Positions 37,658 to 46,791 of a stretch of DNA of 64,000 bases are shown here, piece by piece (position 1 is the stretch's first letter; the number at the start of each line of letters is the position of its first letter). Source of the stretch: Porphyrobacter sp. HT-58-2 (GTDB taxonomy: Bacteria; Pseudomonadota; Alphaproteobacteria; Sphingomonadales; Sphingomonadaceae); the NCBI RefSeq assembly GCF_002952215.1, contig NZ_CP022600.1:186001-250000 (forward strand). The letters run 5' to 3'. The translations under genes were made by a program, and so were the position numbers. The notes beneath the pieces are model-generated. The model was not told where the DNA came from. It did not search any database and saw only the letters and a list, made by a program, of their open reading frames with translations.

Positions 37658-38305
37658 ATGACCATCCTCCACTCCAGCCTTGGCCCCAACCCGCGCCTCG
37701 TGCGGATGTTCATGATCGAAAAGGGGCTGGAAGAAGGGCGCGATTTCACCCGCATCCATTATGACATCATCACCGGGCAGAACCGGCAGGATGCCGGCTA
37801 CATGGCCAAGAACCCGCAGGGCACCACCCCGACGCTGGAGCTGGATAATGGCACCTGCCTGACCGAAAGCTGGCCGATCTGCGAATTCATCGAGGAACTG
37901 CACCCCTCCCCCAACCTGTTCGGCGAGACTGCGGTGGAGCGCGCCACCGTGCGCAAATGGGCGCGGCTGTTCGATCAGGAAGTGGTGGTGCCGATGACCA
38001 TGGGCTTCCGCGCCGGTGCCGGCCGCCCGATGTTCGAGCCCCGCATGAGCGTCGTCTCGCCTGAAGCCGGAGCGGAGCTTTCGGCCATGGCGGACGAAAA
38101 GTGGCGGCTGTTCGACGCCTATATGGGGGCAAGCGACCACATCGCTCTGGGCCGCTTCACCTTTGCCGACCTGCTGATCTTCGCCTTCGCCAATTTCGGC
38201 TTCACCGTGGGCTGGAAACTGCCCGAAGGGACAGACAACCTCGCGCGCTTCGTGGCGACGCACAACCAGCGGGCCTGCGCCGCAGTCTGGCAACAGGCCG
38301 AATAA
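37658..38305 (+). CDS. Glutathione S-transferase family protein
   Basis: GST of 215 residues. Thioredoxin-fold N-terminal domain (about 1-80) with 'LGPNPRLVRMFMIEKGL' and the glutathione-binding 'NPQGTTPTLELDNGTCLTES', where cis-Pro and Glu-Ser are expected. An alpha-helical C-terminal domain follows. Ribosome site GGGAGAG upstream. Its stop overlaps the start of the following SDR (TAATG), so the pair is co-translated. May conjugate or isomerise an intermediate of the nearby catabolic genes. Confidence 0.88.
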   Translation: MTILHSSLGPNPRLVRMFMIEKGLEEGRDFTRIHYDIITGQNRQDAGYMAKNPQGTTPTLELDNGTCLTESWPICEFIEELHPSPNLFGETAVERATVRKWARLFDQEVVVPMTMGFRAGAGRPMFEPRMSVVSPEAGAELSAMADEKWRLFDAYMGASDHIALGRFTFADLLIFAFANFGFTVGWKLPEGTDNLARFVATHNQRACAAVWQQAE

Positions 38306-39084
38306 TGCCCGACCTGTCGGGAAAGGTCGCGATTGTCACCGGCTGCGCTTCCGGGATTGGCGCGGCCACGGTGCGGCGGCTGCGGGCCGACGGAGCCGCG
38401 GTGCTCGGCACGGACGTCAACGCGGCGCAGGGTCAGGCGCTATGCGATGAAGCGGGCGCTCGCTTCGCGGTGCAGGACGTGTCCGACCGTGCGCTATGGC
38501 CGCAGATCGTCGCCGAGGCCGTCGCGGCATTCGGGCGGCTCGACATTCTCGTCAACAATGCCGGAATGGTCTCGGGCGCGGGGATCGGCGATCTTGAGGA
38601 TGAGGCGATGTTCGCCGCGTGGGACAAGGTGCTGGCCGTGAACCTGACCGGTACGATGGCCGGATGCCGCGCCGCGATTGCCGCCATGACGGCCAATCCG
38701 GGCGGGGCGAAAGGCGCCATCGTCAACATCGCCTCGACCACCGCGATTGCCCCGCTACCCACCGACGTCGGCTATTCGGCCAGCAAGGGCGCGGTCAGGG
38801 TGCTGTCGAAGTCGGTCGCGACATGGTGCGCCCAGCGCGGGTTCAACATCCGTTGCAACACCGTGATCCCGGGGGCGACGCATACCGGCATCCTCGCGGC
38901 GGCCGAGGAGCATACCCCTGGCCTGATCGCGGCGGTCGCCAAGACCTCGCCCTTGAACCGCCTTGCCGATCCGTCAGAGACAGCGGCCGCGATTGCCTTT
39001 CTTGCCAGCGACGAATGTCCCTTCATGACCGGCGCGGAAATGTTGGTCGATGGCGCGGCACTGTCGATCCACCCGGGGTTCTGA
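38305..39084 (+). CDS. Short-chain dehydrogenase/reductase
   Basis: Classical SDR of 259 residues. Cofactor motif 'VTGCASGIGAAT' and 'LVNNAG'; catalytic Ser in 'NIASTTAIAP' and Tyr/Lys in 'YSASKGA'. An Asp after the second strand ('LGTDVN') favours NAD(H). Co-translated with the GST. Substrate unknown. Confidence 0.92.
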   Translation: MPDLSGKVAIVTGCASGIGAATVRRLRADGAAVLGTDVNAAQGQALCDEAGARFAVQDVSDRALWPQIVAEAVAAFGRLDILVNNAGMVSGAGIGDLEDEAMFAAWDKVLAVNLTGTMAGCRAAIAAMTANPGGAKGAIVNIASTTAIAPLPTDVGYSASKGAVRVLSKSVATWCAQRGFNIRCNTVIPGATHTGILAAAEEHTPGLIAAVAKTSPLNRLADPSETAAAIAFLASDECPFMTGAEMLVDGAALSIHPGF

Positions 39085-39095
39085 TCTCCCCATCC

Positions 39096-39162
39096 CCGTT
39101 CGTGTCGAGCACAGTCGAGACACCGCGCACAAGGCCTCTCGACTTCGCTCGAGGCGAACGGC
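39096..39162. repeat. Palindromic intergenic repeat, copy 2
   Basis: 67-base copy of the element at 32209-32276: same flanks (ccgttcg...cgaacgg) and the same last 28 bases, differing mainly in a 10-12 base spacer. It lies between two convergent genes, where it could act as a bidirectional terminator. Confidence 0.75.
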
Positions 39163-39171
39163 GGTTGGAAA

Positions 39172-40476
39172 TCAACCCACGCGCATTTTTTCCAGATAAC
39201 CGCTCGGCCCCATCTGCGCTGCGGTCCAGGCGAAGATCGCGAGGCTGGCGATCCCTGAAACGAGGCACACCCCGAACACCGCCACCGCGAGCGCGCTGGT
39301 GCCATATGCTGTCGCCAGCCCGTCGCTCAGCGCGCCGATGACACCGAGCCCTAGAGTCTGACCGATGAGGTTGTTGAAGAACAGCGCGATGGCGACGGCA
39401 AAACCGCGGCTGGCGGGCTCGACGCTCGCCTGTATCCCCGACATGATCCCCGCCTGACTGGCGACATAGATACCGTAAGCCACCCCGAACCAGCCGAGAA
39501 AGGCCGCAAAACTGCCTGATGTGAGGCTCAGCGCCAGCGGAATCACGCAACCGAGGCTCACCACACCCGGCAGCCATGCGCGCCAGCGCTCGTCCCGCAA
39601 GCACAGCCAGTGGGTGACATAGCCGCCAAGAATCGGCCCCGGAATCCCTCCCAGAAAGAAGGTGAAGCCGAGGTATAGGCCGACATCGCCGGTCGAGATC
39701 GGGAAAGCGCGCAGCATTACCGCCGCCATCCAGAAGGCGAGACCGTATCCGATCATGATCTGCACCGCCCAGCCCAGCGCCAATCCCATGAAAACGCGGT
39801 TGGTCAGCAGGCTGATGATCGTGCGGCCCAGCGGCAATTGCGCCATGTCGGTGCCGGGGGGAGCATAGCGCCCACGCGGCGCCTCGCGCACTGTGAGGTA
39901 GATCACGCCGCCCAGCAGCAACCCCGGCAGGCCCATCAGGATGAAGGCCCAGCGCCAGTCGAAGATCTCGGCCAGCTGCCCGCCGATGATCAGGCCGCCT
40001 GCTGTGCCCATGCTTGCGCCGATGGTGAGATAACCCATCGCCTTGGCCAGTTCGGCGCGCGAAAAATAGTCTGCGACGAGGCTCTGCGAGGAGGGGCCGG
40101 AACAGCCCTCGCCCACGCCCACGCCGGTGCGGGCGAGGAACAGCGTCCAGAAGCCGGTAGCGAGCCCGCAAGCCGCCGTCATCAAGCTCCAGAACCCGAT
40201 CGCAGCGGCGACGATATTCTTGCGGGTCGAACGGTCGGCAAGGCGTGCGGCGGGAAATCCCGCCAGCACATAGACAAGGCTGAAGGCGAGGCCGCCGAGC
40301 AGGCCGAGCTCGAAATCGCTCAGCGCGAAATCGGCCTTGATGTCCTCGACCAGAATGCCGAACACCAGTCGGTCGGCAACGCTGAACGCGCTGGTCGCTG
40401 TCAACAGGGCGAGGACATACCAGCGGTATGCCCCAGGCTTGTCCACCTCAGTGGTGGGGACGCGCGTAGAGGCCAT
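39172..40476 (-). CDS. MFS transporter, Spinster-like
   Basis: Major-facilitator carrier of 434 residues with 12 hydrophobic segments. Typical motifs: 'LADRSTRKNIVAAAIGFWS' (motif A) and 'ARTGVGVGEGCSGPSSQSLVADYF', which mark the Spinster-type group found next to degradation genes in sphingomonads. Its start lies 29 bases inside the end of the upstream SDR gene, so both are one unit. Likely moves an aromatic or terpenoid acid; this is inferred from the two oxygenases nearby. Confidence 0.9.
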   Translation of the reverse strand: MASTRVPTTEVDKPGAYRWYVLALLTATSAFSVADRLVFGILVEDIKADFALSDFELGLLGGLAFSLVYVLAGFPAARLADRSTRKNIVAAAIGFWSLMTAACGLATGFWTLFLARTGVGVGEGCSGPSSQSLVADYFSRAELAKAMGYLTIGASMGTAGGLIIGGQLAEIFDWRWAFILMGLPGLLLGGVIYLTVREAPRGRYAPPGTDMAQLPLGRTIISLLTNRVFMGLALGWAVQIMIGYGLAFWMAAVMLRAFPISTGDVGLYLGFTFFLGGIPGPILGGYVTHWLCLRDERWRAWLPGVVSLGCVIPLALSLTSGSFAAFLGWFGVAYGIYVASQAGIMSGIQASVEPASRGFAVAIALFFNNLIGQTLGLGVIGALSDGLATAYGTSALAVAVFGVCLVSGIASLAIFAWTAAQMGPSGYLEKMRVG

Positions 40477-41227
40477 TGTCCACCGGGATCGTCAGGCCGT
40501 TGAGAAACCGCGCTTCGTCCGAGGCGAGGAACAGCACGCAGGCGGCTACATCCTTGGGCGCTCCCAGCGCATCCATCGCCAGCGGCCCGTCAGGCACCAC
40601 CATCAGTTCCTGCCCCGCACGGCCCGATATATCGCGCACCATCGGCGTCTCGATCCCGCCCGGCGCGAGCGCATTGACGCGAATGCCGTAGCCCCTGTCC
40701 TGGAAATCCACCGCAAGGCTGCGGGTCATCCCCGCAATCCCCGCCTTGCACGCGGCGTAAGCGGGGATGTTGCCATAGCCCATCAGCGCCGCGGTGGAGG
40801 CCATGTTGATGATCGACGAGCCGCCGCCGCCAACTGTCTGATGACGATGCTTCATGAGCGGGACGGCATATTTACACCCCAGAAACGTGCCGACCACGTG
40901 AATGTCGAGATGCAGGCGGAAGTGTGCCAGCGAGCATTCCTCGATGCTTTCGAAGATCACGTTGCCGGCATTGTTGACGAGGATATCGAGCCCGCCGTGG
41001 CGTTCCTCGATCGCGCGCATCACCTCGATCCATTGTTCTTCGCTCGTCACGTCGAGCGCCAGCGCATCGCCGCCGATCTCGGCTGCGACCTTGTGCGCCA
41101 GTTCCACCTCGCGGTCGGTGACGATCACCGTCGCGCCCTCGCGCGCCAGCGCCTCGCAATCAGCCTTGCCCAGACCCATCGCACCGCCTGTCACCAGCGC
41201 GACCTTGCCCGCTACCCTGCCTGCCAT
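40448..41227 (-). CDS. Short-chain dehydrogenase/reductase
   Basis: Classical SDR of 259 residues: 'VTGGAMGLGKADCEAL' nucleotide motif, 'VTDREV' with an acidic residue favouring NAD(H), 'LVNNAGNVIF', catalytic Ser in 'NMASTAALMG' and Tyr/Lys in 'YAACKAG'. ATG at 41227 follows GGGAGAGAG; a TTG 15 bases upstream is less likely. Divergent from the Rieske oxygenase at 41357. It may oxidise the diol or alcohol product made by one of the oxygenases. Confidence 0.92.
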   Translation of the reverse strand: MAGRVAGKVALVTGGAMGLGKADCEALAREGATVIVTDREVELAHKVAAEIGGDALALDVTSEEQWIEVMRAIEERHGGLDILVNNAGNVIFESIEECSLAHFRLHLDIHVVGTFLGCKYAVPLMKHRHQTVGGGGSSIINMASTAALMGYGNIPAYAACKAGIAGMTRSLAVDFQDRGYGIRVNALAPGGIETPMVRDISGRAGQELMVVPDGPLAMDALGAPKDVAACVLFLASDEARFLNGLTIPVDNGLYARPHH

Positions 41228-41356
41228 CAGCTCTCTCCCCAAGGCATTATTATGAGCCGCAGCCTATCGGGTGAGCGAGCCACCGCCACTGTCGAAAGCG
41301 CGCATTCGCAGGTCGGGCCACCGGAGCCTATCTTTGCCGCCAGGGGAGAGGCGAGG

Positions 41357-42652
41357 ATGATGGACGCGAGCGAAGTCGCGCAGCTGAAGGCGATGATGGA
41401 GTGGGAGGGCCGCCGCACCGCGCCGCCCGAAGGCTTCCCCGCCCTGCCCGATATGCCCGCAGGACGCTATACCAGCGCGGAGTATTACGCGCTCGAAGTG
41501 GAACACGTGTTCCGCAAAAGCTGGCTGTTCGCCGGGCATCTTGACGAGATTCCCGATCCGGGCTGCTGGATGCGCTGGCACAATGCCGGTGATCCGATCG
41601 TGATCGTGCACGGCATGGACGGAGTGGTACGGGCCTTCCACAATACCTGCCGCCACCGCGGAGCACCGGTGGTGACCGAGGATCGCGGTAAGTCCAGCCG
41701 CTTGATGTGCGGCTATCACAACTGGACTTACAAGACCGACGGCAGCCTCGTCGGCGTGCCCGAAAGGCGCGACTTTCCCGCCGATTTCGACCTGTCGTGC
41801 CGTGGATTACTGCCGGTCAGGTGCGAATTGTTCGGCAAGGTGATCTTCGTCAATTTCGACATGGAGGCGATGCCGCTCATCGAGTGGATGGGGCCGATTG
41901 CCCGCGAGTGGGAGGAATTCGCCTTCGACCGTATCCGGCTGGCGGCGCGGCATTCCTTCGATCTCCAATGCAACTGGAAGGTGGCGATGGAGGCCAACAT
42001 GGAGGTCTACCATGTGCCCTTCATCCATCCGAACACCGTCGCGCCGCTGGTGGATTCGACGCGCAATCTCAACACGCTCTACCCGAATGGCCATGCCCGG
42101 ATGCTGGCGCCTCCGCCGCGCCAGACCGACCGCGAGCACGTGCGCGCCATCGATTCGCCGCCGGGATGGCAACAGATCGACACCGTGGGCGAGTTGGGCC
42201 GCACCTGCACCCAGAGCTACACCCTGTTTCCCAACTGGGTCAGCCCCTTGAGCAACTATTTCGTGCCGCCGCTGCTGTTCTGGCCCACCTCGCTCACCAC
42301 CACCCGGCTCGAACTGGTGACAATGGCGCTCGATTGGGGGGACGCTCCTGCGCCCGATCTGTGGACCGTCCCCGACGCCTCGCAGCCCAATGGCCGTCAG
42401 ATGAGCCCGATCATTCTGGAAGACACCCAGTTCGGCGAAGCGATTCAGCATTCGATGCAGGGTTCGGCGTTCCGATCCGTGCCGCTGTCCTATCAGGAAG
42501 CACGGATCTATTCGTTCCACCAGAATCTCGATGCGATGATCGGGGTGGACAAGGTGCCCGAGCCCCTTCGGGTTGCGCCGGTGATTGGCCCGGACTGGGT
42601 CTGGCCCAACGATCCGCGACGCGCACAGATGGAGCGCGAGCCTGCCACCTGA
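41357..42652 (+). CDS. Rieske non-heme iron oxygenase, alpha subunit (1)
   Basis: Ring-hydroxylating-type oxygenase of 431 residues. Rieske [2Fe-2S] ligands Cys98, His100, Cys118, His121 ('CRHRG' and 'CGYHNW'). The mononuclear iron site is His219 and His224 in 'MEVYHVPFIH', with an Asp expected near 'NLDAMIGVDK'. Start at 41357 after GAGAGGCGAGG; a second Met follows at once. No beta subunit, ferredoxin or reductase is near. Single-component alpha subunits of this size often demethylate or hydroxylate plant, steroid or aromatic compounds; the substrate is not known. Confidence 0.92.
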   Translation: MMDASEVAQLKAMMEWEGRRTAPPEGFPALPDMPAGRYTSAEYYALEVEHVFRKSWLFAGHLDEIPDPGCWMRWHNAGDPIVIVHGMDGVVRAFHNTCRHRGAPVVTEDRGKSSRLMCGYHNWTYKTDGSLVGVPERRDFPADFDLSCRGLLPVRCELFGKVIFVNFDMEAMPLIEWMGPIAREWEEFAFDRIRLAARHSFDLQCNWKVAMEANMEVYHVPFIHPNTVAPLVDSTRNLNTLYPNGHARMLAPPPRQTDREHVRAIDSPPGWQQIDTVGELGRTCTQSYTLFPNWVSPLSNYFVPPLLFWPTSLTTTRLELVTMALDWGDAPAPDLWTVPDASQPNGRQMSPIILEDTQFGEAIQHSMQGSAFRSVPLSYQEARIYSFHQNLDAMIGVDKVPEPLRVAPVIGPDWVWPNDPRRAQMEREPAT

Positions 42653-42670
42653 CGCTACGGCATCCTGATT

Positions 42671-42705
42671 TGCAAACCTATGTTGCGGATTTGTCGCAGT
42701 TTGCA
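42671..42705. promoter_or_regulatory. TGCAAAC-N21-GTTTGCA inverted repeat
   Basis: A 7-base dyad in the 199-base gap before the TonB receptor gene, about 150 bases upstream of its start. It may be an operator for a substrate-responsive regulator. Evidence is the symmetry alone. Confidence 0.3.
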
Positions 42706-42851
42706 GCAGTCACTATCGCTTTTGCTGATGGCGCGCTGGCGGGCGCTCCATACACCTGTGACGCATACCGAAAGGCGGAAAGGAGAACCGCCATCGCGTT
42801 GGGGAAAACCGGGCACGCGGGACAGCCGCGGCCTTCAGGGGAGAGAGGACC

Positions 42852-45302
42852 ATGAACACACTTCGTGCCCGAGATGTATCCGGTCGCCACGCCAGCGGGC
42901 TGCGGCGCGCCCTGTTGTGCGGAGCGGCGTTGAGCGGGATTGCGGCGATGCCGACCGCAGCCTTTGCGCAGGACCAGGCTGATGATGCCGAAGCCGCATC
43001 GCAGGATCGGGTCATCATCGTGCAGGCCCGCCGCCAGAACGAAAGCCTGCAGGAAGTGCCGGTCACAGTCACCGCGATCGGCGGCGACACGTTGCAGAAG
43101 TACAATATCGATCAGATCGCGGATGTGGTGAGCCGCGTCCCGACCCTCAACGTGCAGGTCGGCGGATCGGGTTCGGGCGGCCAGTTGAGCCTGCGCGGTG
43201 TCGGCTCGTCAAACATCTCGGCGGCCTTCGATTCCGCGGTCGCTTTCGAATATGACGGCGTGGTCGTCTCCTCGATGCGCCTGGTGCAGGCCGGATTCTT
43301 CGACGTCGAGCAGATCGACGTCCTGCGCGGCCCGCAATCGCTGTTCTTCGGCAAGTCGGCGACAGCGGGCGTGCTGTCACTGCGTTCGGCCAACCCCACA
43401 CCCGACTGGGAAGTGGGGATGCGCGCCAACTACGAATTCGAGGAAAAGGGCTACCTGCTTTCGGGCTACATTTCCGGCCCGATCACCGACACGCTGGGCG
43501 TGCGCCTTGCCGCACAGTTCAACGATATCGACGAATTCCAGCTGATGCAGCCCAACACCCCAGCGGTGAATCAGGAGCGCGGGCTGACCGACTTCATCGG
43601 CCGCTTGACGCTCGACTGGAACCCGTCCGACCGGTTCCGCGCCAACCTGAAGGTGCAATATACCAAGAACGAAAACGACGGCGCGATCGGCACGGCGGAA
43701 GTGTTCTGCGGCGCCAATGGCGTGGCTGATCCGATCGTGCTGCTGGGCGGGGGCATCACGATCCCGGCCGGCTATGACTGTAACGCCTTCGACCAACGTT
43801 ATTACCTGACCGACGCCGCACCGCCGTTGTCAGGGCCAGTGCCGGGCAATTCACCTGCCAACGGGCGCAATGGCGTACCGTTCGGCGAAACGGAAATCTG
43901 GTTCGGCCGCCTCCAGTTCGATCTCGACCTGTCCGACACGCTGACCCTGACTTCGGTCACGGGCCTGCTCAACATGGATGCGATCGATTACGACATCTAT
44001 TCCTACGGCGGGTTCCTGCCCGGCCCCAATGGCACCCGTCTGCCGGGCGGTGCGGGCGCATCGGATCCGATCAACCAGCTCGAACAATACAGCCAGGAAC
44101 TGCGCCTGACTTCGGACTTCGATGGGCCAGTCAACTTCATGCTCGGCGCGTTCTACGAAGACCGCACCTTCATCTTCGACACCTCGCAGCAGGGGGTGAA
44201 CATCTCGTTCCTCGGGCCCGACCCGGTGACCGGCTTCACCTATGACTGGGACAAGATTCACACAACCAAGACCGAAGCCCTTTCGTTCTTCGGCAGCCTG
44301 ATGTGGGATATTACCGATCAGCTCGAACTGTCAGGCGGTGTTCGTTGGACCGATGAACGCAAGGTCCAGACCATTTCGGTGCCCTACGTCCATTCCTTCT
44401 TCGCAGGGTTCGGCGGTGCCTTCCTGTCTTCGGGCTTCTTTTCGGGGCCGATCGAGTTTGCCGACGACAACTTCTCGCCGGAAGTCACGTTGCGATACAA
44501 GGCCAATGATGATCTCAACATCTTCGCCTCGTTCAAGACCGGCTTCAAGTCGGGCGGGATCGACAACTCGGCGCTGCCTTCGAACAGCCTCAGCCAGGCG
44601 GCGGCATCGGGCGATTTCAGCTCGCTGATCTTCGCTTCGGAAGAGGCGATCGGCGGTGAAATCGGCTTCAAGTCGCAGTGGGCAAACCGCGACTTCACCC
44701 TCAACGCCACCGCGTTCTACTATGTCTTCACCGATCTTCAGGTGCAGAACTTCAACGCGGTGACCGTGCAGTTCGCCACCAGCAATGCGGGCGAATTGAC
44801 CACCAAGGGTGTCGACATCGAAAGCCGGTGGCGGACACCGGTTGACGGGCTGAGCCTGTCGGCCAACCTCAGCTATCTCGATGCCCAGTACACCGACACC
44901 TTCATCCAGCCGCTCGGCATTTCCACGGTCGACCTCAATGGTCGCCGCGGCAGCCAGGCACCGGAATGGGCGGGTAACATCGCGGCGGACTGGACGATCC
45001 CGATCAATGACAGTCTCGAAATCTTCCTGTCGGGCAACGCCGCCTATAATGATGGCTACATCACCGACGAAGCGACGCTGAACGATTATGTCCAGCCCAG
45101 CTTCTGGCTGTTCGACGCCAACGTGTCGATCGGTCACCCGGACGGCAAGTGGAAGCTTTCGCTGATCGCGCAGAACCTTACCGATGAAATCTTCGCCATC
45201 ACCAGCGGCGGACGTCCGTTCCTGCCGGTGGGCGGCGATGATATCATCCTGACCCAGAACCGTGGCCGCCAGGTCTTTGCGGAAATCAGCTTCAGGTTCT
45301 GA
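42852..45302 (+). CDS. TonB-dependent outer-membrane receptor
   Basis: TonB receptor of 816 residues. Signal peptide ending at 'TAAFAQDQ', then a TonB-box-like stretch ('DRVIIVQARRQNESLQEVPV'), a plug with 'LSLRGVGSSN' and 'DVLRGPQSLFFGKSATAGVLSL', and a barrel closing with 'VFAEISFRF'. The 'ESLQEVPVTVTAI' start is common in the sphingomonad receptors linked to aromatic or terpenoid catabolism. Placed between two Rieske oxygenases on the same strand, so it probably imports their substrate. A strong terminator follows. Confidence 0.94.
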   Translation: MNTLRARDVSGRHASGLRRALLCGAALSGIAAMPTAAFAQDQADDAEAASQDRVIIVQARRQNESLQEVPVTVTAIGGDTLQKYNIDQIADVVSRVPTLNVQVGGSGSGGQLSLRGVGSSNISAAFDSAVAFEYDGVVVSSMRLVQAGFFDVEQIDVLRGPQSLFFGKSATAGVLSLRSANPTPDWEVGMRANYEFEEKGYLLSGYISGPITDTLGVRLAAQFNDIDEFQLMQPNTPAVNQERGLTDFIGRLTLDWNPSDRFRANLKVQYTKNENDGAIGTAEVFCGANGVADPIVLLGGGITIPAGYDCNAFDQRYYLTDAAPPLSGPVPGNSPANGRNGVPFGETEIWFGRLQFDLDLSDTLTLTSVTGLLNMDAIDYDIYSYGGFLPGPNGTRLPGGAGASDPINQLEQYSQELRLTSDFDGPVNFMLGAFYEDRTFIFDTSQQGVNISFLGPDPVTGFTYDWDKIHTTKTEALSFFGSLMWDITDQLELSGGVRWTDERKVQTISVPYVHSFFAGFGGAFLSSGFFSGPIEFADDNFSPEVTLRYKANDDLNIFASFKTGFKSGGIDNSALPSNSLSQAAASGDFSSLIFASEEAIGGEIGFKSQWANRDFTLNATAFYYVFTDLQVQNFNAVTVQFATSNAGELTTKGVDIESRWRTPVDGLSLSANLSYLDAQYTDTFIQPLGISTVDLNGRRGSQAPEWAGNIAADWTIPINDSLEIFLSGNAAYNDGYITDEATLNDYVQPSFWLFDANVSIGHPDGKWKLSLIAQNLTDEIFAITSGGRPFLPVGGDDIILTQNRGRQVFAEISFRF

Positions 45303-45328
45303 TTAGCGCCCAGCTAGGGACAAGCGAA

Positions 45329-45358
45329 GGGGCGGGCCAGCACTGGCCTGCCCCTTTT
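45329..45358 (+). terminator. Rho-independent terminator after the TonB receptor
   Basis: A 12-base GC stem (ggggcgggccag / ctggcctgcccc, one G-U pair) with a 2-base loop is followed by TTTT. It lies 27 bases after the receptor stop and separates it from the second oxygenase gene, which then needs its own promoter. Confidence 0.8.
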
Positions 45359-45449
45359 GCGTGGGGCAAGCTCTGCCAAAAGTGATCATTGCAGGCGTGC
45401 GGCGAAAGGCTGATCCTGCCTGTCAAAAGGCGCATCGGGAGAAACTGTG

Positions 45450-46679
45450 ATGTCACGCGAAACGCTGGTCGAAATGACCCGCAATCTGGTCGCCCACGGC
45501 GCGGCCGACACGATGGAATATGCAGAGGACATCGTGCGCGTCCCGGCCAGCGCCTATACCGATCCTGACGTGTTCGAGACCGAGAAGCGCCAGATCTTCC
45601 GCCGCCTGCCGCTGATGGTCGCGCCCTCTTGCGAATTGGCGAACGTGGGCGACTTCAAGGCGATGGACATCTGCGGCGTGCCGCTGCTGCTCAGCCGGCA
45701 GAAGGACGGCAGCATGGGCGCCTTCCTCAACATGTGCACCCACCGCGGCAACCCGCTGGCCGCCGGCTGCGGCAATGCCAGCCGATTTACCTGCGGCTAT
45801 CACGGCTGGACTTTCAAGGCGGATGGCGACCTCATCGGAGTGGCGGATTCCAAGGACTTCGGCCCGATCGACAAGAGCCAGCACTGCCTGACCAAATTCC
45901 CGGTCTATGAAAGCGCCGGGCTGATCTGGGTGACGCTCGACCCGCATTCCAAGCTTAGCATTGCGGATTATCTGTGCGGCTATGATGACCTGCTCAAGGC
46001 CTTCGAATTCGAGGGCTGGACGCTGTTTGCGCAGCGCACACTGCCGGGGCCGAACTGGAAGACGGCCTATGACGGCTATCTTGATTTCTACCACCTGCCG
46101 GTGCTGCACAAGGACACCTTCGGCGCGGATTTCTACAACCGCGCCAATTACTTCGCCTTCGGCCCGCACCAGCGGCTCAGCACCCCGTCGAAATTTGCGA
46201 TCAAGGTGTCGGGCGATGACGACCAGCAGCTGGATCTGGAGGCGCTGGCTGACGATGATCTGCCGCAGGAAGTGCTGGTGCAGGGCGTGTGGACAATCTT
46301 CCCGCACATCTCGATCGCCAGCTTCTACGGCGGCGGCCAGCGCGGGGCGATGATCAGCCAGCTGTTCCCCGGCGAGAAGGTGGGCGAGAGCTTCACCACC
46401 CAGTTCTATGTCATGGAAAACCAGCCCGAGACACCCGAACAAGTGCAGGCCGCCCACGACCAGTTCAACTTCCTCGAAATCGTGGTCCGTGACGAAGACT
46501 ACGCCACCGGAAAGCGCCAGCAGCAGGCGCTCGCGTCAGGGCTGATGAAAGAGGTGCTGTTCGGCCGCAACGAGAAAGGCGGTCAGGTCTTCCACCAATG
46601 GGTCGAACGGCTGGTCAATGCCAGCGACGATGATCTGATGGCGATCTTCGCAGGCGAGCAACGGCAGGCGGCGGAGTAA
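45450..46679 (+). CDS. Rieske non-heme iron oxygenase, alpha subunit (2)
   Basis: Oxygenase of 409 residues, only distantly similar to the one at 41357. Rieske ligands Cys96, His98, Cys115, His118 ('CTHRG' and 'CGYHGW'); mononuclear iron ligands His215 and His220 in 'LDFYHLPVLH', with the acidic ligand near 'VVRDEDYATG'. ATG at 45450 is used (GTG at 45447 is in frame) with GGGAG 9 bases upstream. No redox partners nearby. Follows the receptor across a terminator. Together with the other oxygenase it may carry out successive oxidations. Confidence 0.92.
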   Translation: MSRETLVEMTRNLVAHGAADTMEYAEDIVRVPASAYTDPDVFETEKRQIFRRLPLMVAPSCELANVGDFKAMDICGVPLLLSRQKDGSMGAFLNMCTHRGNPLAAGCGNASRFTCGYHGWTFKADGDLIGVADSKDFGPIDKSQHCLTKFPVYESAGLIWVTLDPHSKLSIADYLCGYDDLLKAFEFEGWTLFAQRTLPGPNWKTAYDGYLDFYHLPVLHKDTFGADFYNRANYFAFGPHQRLSTPSKFAIKVSGDDDQQLDLEALADDDLPQEVLVQGVWTIFPHISIASFYGGGQRGAMISQLFPGEKVGESFTTQFYVMENQPETPEQVQAAHDQFNFLEIVVRDEDYATGKRQQQALASGLMKEVLFGRNEKGGQVFHQWVERLVNASDDDLMAIFAGEQRQAAE

Positions 46680-46791
46680 GGGTTCACTGGCGCTTGGGGA
46701 ACGACTGCTTTCGGGATTTGGGGCGCTGGCCGCGCAGGCGACAGTCCGCATGTAGCCCAGCGGCCTCAGGGTGGGCTGCGGATCGGCATAC

